Origin: Sphingomonas parapaucimobilis NBRC 15100
Lineage (GTDB): Bacteria > Pseudomonadota > Alphaproteobacteria > Sphingomonadales > Sphingomonadaceae
DNA: 64,000 nucleotides
Assembly (NCBI RefSeq): GCF_000787715.1
Contig: NZ_BBPI01000064.1
Span: forward strand, 1-64,000
Direction: 5' to 3'
This document shows, one piece after another, positions 56,038-64,000 of this stretch. Position 1 is the first letter of the stretch; every line of letters starts with the position of its first letter. Both the position numbers and the translations under genes were made by a program. Below the pieces are notes generated by a model. The model was not told where the DNA came from. It saw only the letters and a program-made list of their open reading frames with translations, and did no database searches.

Positions 56038-57503
56038 TGTCCCGGGACCTTCGCGCGACCGGCCTGCTTGTCGAGACGATGCTGATCGGTGGGGCATGGC
56101 GCGGGGCCGGGGACGGCGCGACGCTGGACGTAACCGACCCCGCCACCGGGGCGGTGATCGGCACCATCCCGGCGGCGGGGGCGCCCGAGGCCGAGGCGGC
56201 GATCGCCGCCGCTGCCGAGGCGTTTCCCGCCTGGCGTCGCCGCACCGCCGATGACCGCGCCACGCTGCTGGAGGCGTGGCATCGGCTGATCCTGGACCAT
56301 GCCGATACGCTGGCCGCGATCATGACTGCGGAACAAGGCAAGCCGCTGGCCGAGGCGTGGGGCGAGATTGGCTATGCTGCGTCGTTCGTGAAGTGGTTCG
56401 CGGGCGAGGGGCGGCGCATCGCCGGACATATGATCCCCGCGCCGACCACCGACCGCCGTATCCTTGCGACCCGCGAGCCGGTGGGGGTGTGCGCGGCGAT
56501 CACGCCGTGGAATTTCCCCGCCGCGATGATCACGCGCAAGGTCGCACCTGCACTGGCGGCGGGCTGCACCGTGGTCATCAAGCCGTCCGAGCTGACGCCC
56601 TATACGGCGCTGGCGCTGGGCAAGCTGGCCCTTCGGGCGGGTATCCCGGCGGGGGTCGTCAATATCGTCACCGGCCTGCCCCAGGCGATCGGCGCGGCGT
56701 TGACCACATCGCCGGTGGTGAGGAAGCTTTCCTTCACCGGATCGACCCGCGTCGGCGCGCTGCTGATGCGCCAGTCGGCCGATACGCTCAAGCGACTGAG
56801 CCTGGAGCTGGGCGGCAATGCGCCGTTCCTGGTGTTCGACGATGCCGATGTCGATGCGGCGGTGGCTGGGGCCATGGCGTCCAAGTTCCGCAATGCCGGA
56901 CAGACCTGCGTCTGCGCCAACCGGCTGTTCGTGCAGGACGGCATTCACGACCGCTTCGTGGCAAAGCTAGGCGAGGCGGTGCGGGCCTTGCGGGTGGGCG
57001 ACGGGCGTGACGAGGGTGTGACGGTCGGCCCGCTGATCAACGCCGCCGCCACGACCAAGGTCGCCGAGCATGTCGCCGATGCGCTGGCGAAGGGCGCGCG
57101 CATCGCCGCCGCCCCCGATGGCGCGACCGGGGATGCCCGTTTCGCGCGGCCGGTCGTGCTGATCGATGCGACGCCCGACATGCGGCTGGCCTCCGAAGAG
57201 ACGTTCGGGCCGGTCGCCCCGGTCTTCCGCTTCCGTGACGAGGCGGAGGCGGTGGCGCTCGCCAATGCGACGCCGTTCGGGCTGGCCAGCTATTTCTACA
57301 CGAATGACCTGCACCGTGCCTGGCGTGTCGGCGAGGCGCTGGAGTTCGGAATGGTCGGGCTCAACACCGGCGCGCTGGCGATGGAGATGGCCCCGTTCGG
57401 CGGCATCAAGGCCTCCGGGCTCGGCCGTGAAGGCGGCCGCGAAGGCATCGACGAATATCTGGAAACCAAGGCGTTCCACTGGGGGGGATTGAAGGGCCTG
57501 TGA
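56037..57503 (+). CDS. NAD(P)-dependent succinate-semialdehyde dehydrogenase family protein
   Basis: 488 aa. Catalytic Glu258 (LELGGNAPF) and Cys291 (NAGQTCVCAN), cofactor loop FTGSTRVG, C-terminal FGGIKASGLGREGG. Matches GabD-type SSADH, oxidising succinate or glutarate semialdehyde. Start at 56037 shares one base with the GNAT stop; overlaps the next gene by 4 bases. Confidence 0.93.
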   Translation: MSRDLRATGLLVETMLIGGAWRGAGDGATLDVTDPATGAVIGTIPAAGAPEAEAAIAAAAEAFPAWRRRTADDRATLLEAWHRLILDHADTLAAIMTAEQGKPLAEAWGEIGYAASFVKWFAGEGRRIAGHMIPAPTTDRRILATREPVGVCAAITPWNFPAAMITRKVAPALAAGCTVVIKPSELTPYTALALGKLALRAGIPAGVVNIVTGLPQAIGAALTTSPVVRKLSFTGSTRVGALLMRQSADTLKRLSLELGGNAPFLVFDDADVDAAVAGAMASKFRNAGQTCVCANRLFVQDGIHDRFVAKLGEAVRALRVGDGRDEGVTVGPLINAAATTKVAEHVADALAKGARIAAAPDGATGDARFARPVVLIDATPDMRLASEETFGPVAPVFRFRDEAEAVALANATPFGLASYFYTNDLHRAWRVGEALEFGMVGLNTGALAMEMAPFGGIKASGLGREGGREGIDEYLETKAFHWGGLKGL

Positions 57504-58567
57504 CACAGTATCGGATCGCGGTGATCCCCGGCGACGGGATCGGCAAGGAAGTCGTGCCCGAGGGCGTCCGCGCGCTGGAGGCGGCGGCGGCGGCCTTCGG
57601 TTTCACCATCGCACAGGAATGGCATGATTTCGCCTCCTGCGACTATTATGTCCGCCACGGCCGGATGATGCCCGAGGACTGGAAGGCGCGGATCGGCGAT
57701 GTCGATGCGATTTTCTTCGGTGCGGTCGGCTGGCCCGATACGGTGCCCGATCATATCTCGCTCTGGGATTCGCTGATCCAGTTCCGGCGCGAATATGACC
57801 AATATGTCAACCTGCGCCCGGCGCGGCTGATGCCGGGCGTGCCATGCCCGTTGGTGGGGCGAAAGCCCGGCGATATCGACATGATGATCGTGCGCGAGAA
57901 TACCGAGGGCGAATATTCCGCCATCGGCGGCACCGCCTTTCCCGGCACCGACCGCGAGGTGGTGTTGCAGGAAACGGTGATGACCCGCACCGGCACCGAC
58001 CGCATCCTGCGCTACGCCTTCGACCTGGCGCAGAAGCGGCCCGCCCGGCACCTGACCTCCGCCACCAAGTCCAACGGTATCGCGATCACCATGCCCTGGT
58101 GGGACGGCCGCGTCGCGGAGATGGCGAAAAGCTATCCCGAGGTGCGGACCGACAAATATCATATCGATATTCTGGCCGCACAGTTCGTGATGAACCCCGA
58201 CCGGTTCGACGTTGTGGTCGCATCCAACCTGTTCGGCGACATCCTGTCCGATCTTGGCCCCGCCTGCACCGGCACCATCGGCATCGCGCCGTGCGGCAAC
58301 ATCAACCCGGACCGCAGCGTGCCGTCGCTGTTCGAGCCGGTGCATGGCTCGGCGCCGGACATTGCGGGGCAGGGGGTCGCGAACCCGGTCGGCCAGATCT
58401 GGAGCGCGGCGATGATGCTGGACCATGTCGGCGAGACGGCGGCGGCAGCCTCCATCGTCACCGCGATCGAGACGGTGCTGACGAGCGAGACCGGTCGTAC
58501 CCGCGACCTGAAGGGGGCGGCCGACACCGTGCAGTGCGGCAAGGCGATCGCGGCGGCGATCGGCTGA
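57500..58567 (+). CDS. Tartrate dehydrogenase/decarboxylase-type enzyme (IDH/IMDH family)
   Basis: 355 aa from GTG. IPGDGIGKEVVPEG, NLRPARLMPGVPC, VRENTEGEYSAIGG, DILAAQFVMNPDRFDVVVASNLFGDILSD and FEPVHGSAPDIAGQG are the family landmarks; residue pattern (RENTEGEY, YVNLRPAR) fits the tartrate/malate dehydrogenase branch rather than leuB. Probably oxidatively decarboxylates a hydroxy-dicarboxylate from the pathway. Confidence 0.9.
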   Translation: MTQYRIAVIPGDGIGKEVVPEGVRALEAAAAAFGFTIAQEWHDFASCDYYVRHGRMMPEDWKARIGDVDAIFFGAVGWPDTVPDHISLWDSLIQFRREYDQYVNLRPARLMPGVPCPLVGRKPGDIDMMIVRENTEGEYSAIGGTAFPGTDREVVLQETVMTRTGTDRILRYAFDLAQKRPARHLTSATKSNGIAITMPWWDGRVAEMAKSYPEVRTDKYHIDILAAQFVMNPDRFDVVVASNLFGDILSDLGPACTGTIGIAPCGNINPDRSVPSLFEPVHGSAPDIAGQGVANPVGQIWSAAMMLDHVGETAAAASIVTAIETVLTSETGRTRDLKGAADTVQCGKAIAAAIG

Positions 58568-58699
58568 CGCGCGGACGCGGCATATTCTGCTGCCGGGTCG
58601 CAAAACTTGGCAGCTTGCGGCGGCGGGAAGGGTGGTGGCGGTCCCTCCCGCTGGTGAACCGGGCCTAGGATGGCGTCACCACAGACAACAAGGCCAGAC

Positions 58700-60073
58700 A
58701 TGCTCTCCAATTCGCTGATCGAGGCGGATCGCCGCCACCTCATCCACCCGGTCACGGCGTGGCGCGGGCACGAGGCGCGGGGTGCGACCGTGCTGACGCA
58801 AGGCCAGGGGATGTACCTGACCGACAGCGACGGCAACCGCCTGCTCGATGCGTTCGCTGGGCTGTGGTGCGTCAATATCGGTTATGGCCATGACAGCGTC
58901 GTCGAGGCCGCCGCCGAGCAGATGCGGCGCCTGCCCTATGCCACCGGTTATTTCTCCTATGCCAGCGAACCCGCGATCCGGCTGGCCGAGCGACTTGCGA
59001 CCCTCGCCCCCCAGGGGCTGGAACGCGTCTATTTCACGCAGGGCGGTTCGGACTCGGTCGACTCGGCGCTGCGCTTCATCGTCCATTACTGGAATGCCAG
59101 GGGACGGCCGACCAAGAAGCACGTCATCGCGCTCGACACGGGCTATCACGGCTCGTCGTCGAACGGGGCGGGCATCACCGGCCTGGCCGCCTTCCACCGG
59201 CTGTTCGATCTGCCGCATCACTGGCAGCATCATATTCCGGCCCCCTATCCCTATCGTCATGCGGCCGGTGCCGATCCGCAAGCGGTGATCGATGCCAGCG
59301 TCGCCGCGCTGAAGGACAAGGTCGCCGAACTCGGCGCCGACCATGTCGCGGCCTTCTTCGCCGAGCCGGTGCAGGGCTCCGCCGGGGTGATCGTGCCGCC
59401 CAAAGGCTGGCTGGCCGCGATGCGCGCCGCCTGCACCGAACTCGGCATCCTGCTGGTGGTCGACGAGGTCATCACCGGCTTCGGACGCACCGGCCCCATG
59501 TTCGCCTGCGAACATGAAGGCGTGTCGCCCGACCTGATGACGCTGGCGAAGGGGCTGACGGCCGGGTACGTCCCGATGGGTGCGGTGCTGATGTCGGCCG
59601 ACATCTATGCCGGGATCGCCGATGGCCCCGACAACCATCTGCCGGTCGGGCATGGTGCCACCTATTCGGGGCATCCGGTCTCGGCGGCCGTCGCGATGGC
59701 GGTGCTCGACCTGTATGAAGGCGGCATCCTGGCGAACGGTATCGCCCGTACGCCGCAGCTGGCCGCCGGGCTGGCGGCGATTGCGGACCACCCGCTGGTC
59801 GGCGACGTGCGGCAGGCGGGCATGCTGGCGGGAATCGAACTGGTCGCAGACAAGGCCGCGAAGACACGCTTCGACCCGGCGCTGGGTCTGCCCGACCGGC
59901 TGTCGCGGGCGGGCCATGCCAACGGCATCATCTTCCGCGCCTTTGCCGACGGGACGATCGGGCTGGCGCCTGCGATCAGTTGCGGCGAGGAGGACATGGC
60001 CACCTTGCTTGCGCGGCTGACGCGCACGTTGGATGATGTCATCGAGCAGCTGGAGGTGCGCAGCATATTGTGA
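58700..60073 (+). CDS. Class III aminotransferase (putrescine/omega-amino-acid type)
   Basis: 457 aa (ATG 58700 with AAGG upstream; ATG 58670 is in frame). PLP lysine Lys284 in LAKGLTAGYVPMGAVL, VVDEVITGFGRTG Asp255, GYHGSSSNGAGITGLA. Closest in pattern to SpuC-like putrescine or omega-amino acid:pyruvate aminotransferases. Transaminates a terminal amine to an aldehyde, consumed by the SSADH. Confidence 0.9.
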   Translation: MLSNSLIEADRRHLIHPVTAWRGHEARGATVLTQGQGMYLTDSDGNRLLDAFAGLWCVNIGYGHDSVVEAAAEQMRRLPYATGYFSYASEPAIRLAERLATLAPQGLERVYFTQGGSDSVDSALRFIVHYWNARGRPTKKHVIALDTGYHGSSSNGAGITGLAAFHRLFDLPHHWQHHIPAPYPYRHAAGADPQAVIDASVAALKDKVAELGADHVAAFFAEPVQGSAGVIVPPKGWLAAMRAACTELGILLVVDEVITGFGRTGPMFACEHEGVSPDLMTLAKGLTAGYVPMGAVLMSADIYAGIADGPDNHLPVGHGATYSGHPVSAAVAMAVLDLYEGGILANGIARTPQLAAGLAAIADHPLVGDVRQAGMLAGIELVADKAAKTRFDPALGLPDRLSRAGHANGIIFRAFADGTIGLAPAISCGEEDMATLLARLTRTLDDVIEQLEVRSIL

Positions 60074-60116
60074 TGCGCGTATCTCGCACGGGGAATGAAG
60101 GGGTATATCCGCCACC

Positions 60117-60611
60117 ATGACGTCAGCGCCCAAACTCGATCGACTGGACTTTCGTATTCTGGCGCAGTTGCAGCGCAATGGGCGGATCACCAATGTCGAC
60201 CTGGCCGATGCCGTCGGCCTGTCGCCCAGCCCCTGCCTGTCGCGGGTCAAGCGGCTGGAAAAGGCGGGCTATATCACCGGCTATGGCGCGCATGTCGCGC
60301 TGGCCAAGCTGGGCGAGACGCTGACCGTCTTTACCGAGGTGACGTTGAAGGATCACCGCACCGGCGACTTTTCCCGGTTCGAGCAGCGCGCACGCAACGT
60401 GCCGGAAATCGTCGAATGCCACCTGGTCAGCGGCGGTTACGACTATCTGGTCAAGTTCATCACCCGCAACGTCTCGCAATATCAGGAACTGATCGAGTCG
60501 ATTCTCGACAGTGATTTCGGGATCGAGAAATATTTCAGCTACATCGTCCTCAAGTCGCCGATCGTGAAGCGCTATGACCCGATCGAAACCTTGTTCGAGG
60601 ATCGCGGCTGA
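60117..60611 (+). CDS. Lrp/AsnC family transcriptional regulator
   Basis: 164 aa. N-terminal HTH LDFRILAQLQRNGRITNVDLADAVGLSPSP and C-terminal RAM ligand-binding domain (ETLTVFTEVTLKDHRT to YDYLVKFITRN). Probably the local activator or repressor, sensing an amino acid of the pathway. Between the aminotransferase and M20 genes. Confidence 0.92.
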   Translation: MTSAPKLDRLDFRILAQLQRNGRITNVDLADAVGLSPSPCLSRVKRLEKAGYITGYGAHVALAKLGETLTVFTEVTLKDHRTGDFSRFEQRARNVPEIVECHLVSGGYDYLVKFITRNVSQYQELIESILDSDFGIEKYFSYIVLKSPIVKRYDPIETLFEDRG

Positions 60612-60632
60612 CACCATCACGAAGGTATGCCC

Positions 60633-61784
60633 ATGCCCATCGACGCCCAGGAACTCGATCATCTCACCGCGTTGCGCCGCGATCTGCACGCGCATCCCGA
60701 ACTGGGTTTCCACGAACATCGCACCGCCGGGATCGTCGCTGAGGCGCTCCGCGAGGCCGGGTTGGCGGTGACGACGGGGGTCGGCGGCACCGGCGTGGTC
60801 GGCACGCTGCGCAACGGCCCCGGCAACGGCGCGATCGGTTTTCGCGCGGACATGGATGCGCTGCCCTTCGCCGAGGCGACGGGGCTGGCCCATGCCAGCA
60901 CGGTGCCGGGGGTCTTCCATGGCTGCGGTCATGACGGGCATAGCGCGACGCTGATCGGCGCGGCGCGGCATCTGGCGCGGATGCGCGATTTCTCCGGCAC
61001 GATCCACTTCATCTTCCAGCCCGCCGAGGAAGGACTGGGCGGGGCCGATGCGATGGTGCGCGACGGCCTGTTCGAGCGGTTCCCGTGCGACCGGGTGTTT
61101 GCGCTCCACAACTGGCCCGACCTGCCGCTGGGCAGCGCGCGGACGCGGGCCGGTCCGATCATGGCGGCGGCGGACCGGTTCGACATCACCATTTCGGGGC
61201 GCGGCGGCCATGCCGCCATGCCGCACCAGACGCCCGATGCGATCCTGGCGGCGGCGACCCTGATCGGCGAGCTGAACACCATCGTCGCCCGCCGCGTCGC
61301 CCCGACCGAGAGCGCGGTGCTGTCGGTCACGAAGGTGACGGGCGGCGACTCGCACAATGTGATTCCGGCGCAGGTGAGTTTGACCGGCACCGTCCGCACC
61401 TTCTCCACCGCGGTGCAGGACCGGATCGAGCAATCGCTGCGCGCAATCTGCGAGGGCGTCGCACGGGCGAGCGAGACGCAGGTGGCGGTCGATTATGTCC
61501 GCTATTACCCGGCGACGATCAACGATGCCGATTGCGCGGAGATCGCGCTGGCGGCGGCGCGCGCAGTCTGCCCCGATGCGAAGGCGGCACCCGATCCGGC
61601 TTTCACGTCGGAGGATTTCGCCTTCATGCTGCGCGCGCGGCCGGGGGCCTATCTGTGGCTGGGGCAGCGCGACGAAGAGCATGTCGCGCCGCTTCATCAC
61701 CCCGGTTACGATTTCAACGATGCCGCCATCCCGACCGGCATCGCCTGGTTCGCGCAGCTGGCGCGGACCCTTCTGCCAGCCTGA
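60633..61784 (+). CDS. M20 family amidohydrolase (hippurate/N-acyl-amino-acid hydrolase)
   Basis: 383 aa (ATG 60633 has a good AAGG spacing; 60627 is an alternative). Zinc ligands HGCGHDGHSATLI, the catalytic PAEEGLGGADAMV and HNWPDLPLG; the dimerisation domain has GGHAAMPHQTPDA; TSEDFAFML near the end. Removes an acyl or peptide cap from an amino acid, probably the first step after import. Confidence 0.92.
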   Translation: MPIDAQELDHLTALRRDLHAHPELGFHEHRTAGIVAEALREAGLAVTTGVGGTGVVGTLRNGPGNGAIGFRADMDALPFAEATGLAHASTVPGVFHGCGHDGHSATLIGAARHLARMRDFSGTIHFIFQPAEEGLGGADAMVRDGLFERFPCDRVFALHNWPDLPLGSARTRAGPIMAAADRFDITISGRGGHAAMPHQTPDAILAAATLIGELNTIVARRVAPTESAVLSVTKVTGGDSHNVIPAQVSLTGTVRTFSTAVQDRIEQSLRAICEGVARASETQVAVDYVRYYPATINDADCAEIALAAARAVCPDAKAAPDPAFTSEDFAFMLRARPGAYLWLGQRDEEHVAPLHHPGYDFNDAAIPTGIAWFAQLARTLLPA

Positions 61785-62017
61785 CTCCAAACCGGCAGCC
61801 AGTCCCCGGCAGGATCGCGTCGGCCCGGCACGCGCAAATCCGCATTTCGTTCCGATCCTGTCATGGCTTCGCAATAAAATGCTTGTCGCGGCTGCCCATC
61901 ATGTCGCCATCGCAGAGAGGGCGCCACATCGGCCCGCCGGTCCAGGGACCAGGACGAAGGCCAGGACGCCGTCGAGTTGAGGACGACGCGACATCCATTG
62001 AAGTCTTGGGGGATCCT

Positions 62018-64000
62018 ATGCGCTACCGACATCTGCTATCGTTGAGCGTCGCCGGTCTGGCGATGACGACATCCACGGCGGCCTGGGCACAGACCATGCC
62101 GGTGGCGTATCACGACACGGCCGGGGCGGCCGGTCCGGGCACGGAACCCGACACCGCGGGGGCGGCGGAAGGGCAGCAGGCGGACATCGTCGTGCAGGGC
62201 CAGCGTCAGCAATATGTGGCCAACGTTCCCACGATCGAGGTGCCGCAGAGCATCCAGGTCCTGTCGGCCGAAACGTTGCGCGATGCCGGCGTGACCCGGC
62301 TGGACAATGCGCTGGACTTCGCGACCGGCATCGCGCGGCAGAATAATTTCGGCGGCCTGTTCGACGTGTTCGCCTGTCGCGGCTTCTCGGGGGATGAAGG
62401 CACGGCGAGCAATTATCTGGTCAACGGCTTCAACGCCGCGCGCGGCTATGGCGGGTCGCGCGACACGTCCAATGTCGAACAGATCCAGGTGCTGAAAGGC
62501 CCCAATTCCTCGCTGTTCGGGCGCGGGGAGCCAGGCTGCACCGTCAACATCATCACCAAGAAGCCGGGCTTCGTCCTACATGGCGGTGCAATCCTGTCAG
62601 CGGGCAGCTTCAACACCTATCGCAGCGAGGGCGATTTCAACGTGCCGCTGTCGTCGCGAGTCGCGATGCGCGTGACCGGCGCGGCGGAATCGGCCGACAG
62701 CTTCCGCGACTTCAATTCCAGCCGGAAGATCACGGTCACGCCGTCCTTCCTGGTCAAGCTGGGCGAGGACAGCTCGGCCAGCTATGAGTTCGAGTATATC
62801 GACCAGAAGGTAACTTTCGACCGCGGTATCGTCGCACCGACCGGCAACCTGTCGCTGGTCCCGCGCAACCGCTTCTTCGGCGAGCCTGGCGATGGTCCCG
62901 TCCATGTCCGCGCCATGGGGCATCAGGCCCAGTTGCAGCATGACTTCGACAGGAACTGGTCGATCATCCTGGGTATCGGCTATCGCGACACATTCTTCCG
63001 GGGCGTGTCGACCGAGGCCGAGCTGGCGGCGGGGCGTCAGCGGCTCTATTCCGACGGCATCACCCTGTCCCGCCAGCGCCGCGACCGCGATTACAAGACC
63101 ACCGACCTGACCTTCCGTGGCGAGTTGAGCGGCAAGTTCGATACCGGGCCGCTGACCCATCACATGATCATCGGCGCGGACTGGGACGATTACGAACTGG
63201 ATATCCTCCAGAATCGCTACCGTCCGCCCGCCGTCGCGTCGCAGGCCGCCGGAAATCTGGCGGCGGGCAACCGCATCGACATCTTCAACCCGGTCTATGG
63301 CAAGCGGCCCGCGGCGGGTGCGTTCCAGAGCTATCTGGAGCGGCAATATAGCTGGGGCGCCTATCTTCAGGACCAGATCGACGTCACCGACGCGCTGAAA
63401 ATCCGCGCGGGCGGACGTTACGACCAGTTCGAGCAGATCATCGACGACCGCGCCGCGCGTCGCCGGACGCAGCAGCTGCGCACCGCGTTCAGCCCCTCGG
63501 TGGGCGCGACCTATCTGTTCGGGCCGCATGTCTCGCTCTACGCCAATTACGGGCGCGGCTTCCGTCCCAACAACGGCACCGATGCGAACAACAACGCCTT
63601 CGTGCCCGAGCGCACGACGTCGTACGAGGCGGGGGCCAAGGTTTCGCTGCTCCGCCAGCGGCTGACCGGCACGGTCGCGCTGTTCAAGACGACCAAGAGC
63701 AACGTGCTGACCGCCGACCCCGTCAACGCCAATTTCTCGCTCGCCGTCGGCAAGGCGCGCAGCAAGGGCGTCGAGGCCGAGCTGTCGGGCCAGCTGCCCG
63801 CCGGGTTCCGGGTGCAGTTCAACTATGCCTATATCGATGCCGAGGTGGCGCAGAACGCCCTCGATCCCAATTTCGGGTTCGGCCTGCGCGAGGGCGATCC
63901 GCTGCTCAATATCGCCAAGAACAGCGGCAGCGCGCTGGTCTTCAAGGACTTCGACATCGGCGAAAAGCGCCTGACCCTCGGTGCGGGCGTGAACTATGTC
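62018..64000 (+). CDS. TonB-dependent siderophore-type receptor (3' end cut by window)
   Basis: Open to the window end (661 codons seen). The ATG at 62018 follows GGGGGAT. Signal peptide ending AWA; TonB box ADIVVQG; plug domain with VPQSIQVLSAETLRDAG, RGFSGDEGTASNYLVNG and LKGPNSSLFGRGEPG; then beta-barrel strands. Two plug cysteines, Cys120 (FACRGFS) and Cys174 (EPGCTVNIITKKP), replace residues usually R-flanked/Gly. No TonB, ExbBD or sigma/anti-sigma pair adjoins. No clear Fur box upstream. Confidence 0.92.
   Translation, partial: MRYRHLLSLSVAGLAMTTSTAAWAQTMPVAYHDTAGAAGPGTEPDTAGAAEGQQADIVVQGQRQQYVANVPTIEVPQSIQVLSAETLRDAGVTRLDNALDFATGIARQNNFGGLFDVFACRGFSGDEGTASNYLVNGFNAARGYGGSRDTSNVEQIQVLKGPNSSLFGRGEPGCTVNIITKKPGFVLHGGAILSAGSFNTYRSEGDFNVPLSSRVAMRVTGAAESADSFRDFNSSRKITVTPSFLVKLGEDSSASYEFEYIDQKVTFDRGIVAPTGNLSLVPRNRFFGEPGDGPVHVRAMGHQAQLQHDFDRNWSIILGIGYRDTFFRGVSTEAELAAGRQRLYSDGITLSRQRRDRDYKTTDLTFRGELSGKFDTGPLTHHMIIGADWDDYELDILQNRYRPPAVASQAAGNLAAGNRIDIFNPVYGKRPAAGAFQSYLERQYSWGAYLQDQIDVTDALKIRAGGRYDQFEQIIDDRAARRRTQQLRTAFSPSVGATYLFGPHVSLYANYGRGFRPNNGTDANNNAFVPERTTSYEAGAKVSLLRQRLTGTVALFKTTKSNVLTADPVNANFSLAVGKARSKGVEAELSGQLPAGFRVQFNYAYIDAEVAQNALDPNFGFGLREGDPLLNIAKNSGSALVFKDFDIGEKRLTLGAGVNYV

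Noticed and set aside
41091-61784. Classical putrescine (Puu/Spu) or ectoine degradation operon
   Set aside because: No puuA-like ligase, no ectoine hydrolase (EutD/DoeA) and a different gene set; only single enzymes resemble those pathways.
61785-62017. Fur box upstream of the TonB receptor
   Set aside because: No 19-bp GATAATGATAATCATTATC-like palindrome; the AT-rich spot near 61870 is too weak.
55126-64000. Lasso-peptide biosynthesis or degradation cluster (TonB receptor, GNAT, regulator)
   Set aside because: No precursor, lasso cyclase, B protein or isopeptidase is present.

Overview
The window is a 64 kb piece of a GC-rich alphaproteobacterial chromosome, most likely Sphingomonas or a close relative (Sphingomonadales). 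Evidence seen in the sequence: the gene order rpmF-plsX-fabH-ihfA-merR, a DivK cell-cycle regulator next to a DUF3572 gene, a class I PHA synthase beside a phasin, a pabBC fusion, a TonB-dependent receptor, and dense families of GC-rich palindromic intergenic repeats. I see no phage genes, transposases, integrases, CRISPR arrays or rRNA.

Left part (1-41 kb), mostly housekeeping. A polyhydroxyalkanoate locus (phasin, phaC) with a candidate operator; an aminotransferase; a membrane diguanylate cyclase; pheST; prfC; the phospholipid/fatty-acid operon rpmF-plsX-fabH-ihfA-merR; M28 and TldD proteases; pabBC; aspartate aminotransferase; periplasmic MsrA; an ABC ATPase; the glnK-amtB nitrogen operon with a clear sigma-54 promoter; argG; two polytopic membrane proteins; a divK/DUF3572/HAD/RidA block; a small atypical patch at 36.4-37.2 kb (lipoprotein gene flanked by 15-bp direct repeats, and a broken membrane ORF); rlmE-ppx; tRNA-Gln(CUG); and rluE and rlmJ.

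Right part (41-64 kb), accessory. About 23 kb looks like one catabolic and uptake region for an amine- or amino-acid-containing compound: two FAD amino-acid/amine oxidoreductases, a RidA imine deaminase, a DSD1-type PLP enzyme, two aldehyde dehydrogenases, a HAD type II hydrolase with a bicupin, a complete oligopeptide-type ABC importer (Tat-lipoprotein binding protein, two permeases, fused double ATPase), a double-GNAT protein, a tartrate/isopropylmalate-type dehydrogenase, a class III aminotransferase, an Lrp/AsnC regulator, an M20 amidohydrolase and a siderophore-type TonB-dependent receptor cut by the window end. Many junctions overlap by 1-4 bases. A plausible flow is outer-membrane uptake, ABC import, deacylation, oxidative deamination or transamination, and semialdehyde oxidation to a dicarboxylate; the substrate is not identifiable from sequence alone.

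Two regulatory themes stand out. A 19-bp element resembling PhaR (PHA repressor) sites forms an inverted pair over the phasin promoter and recurs once, 20 kb away, ahead of a 45-codon membrane-protein gene. Several families of palindromic repeats (called A-D here) fill most gaps after gene ends; two copies carry extra nested hairpins.
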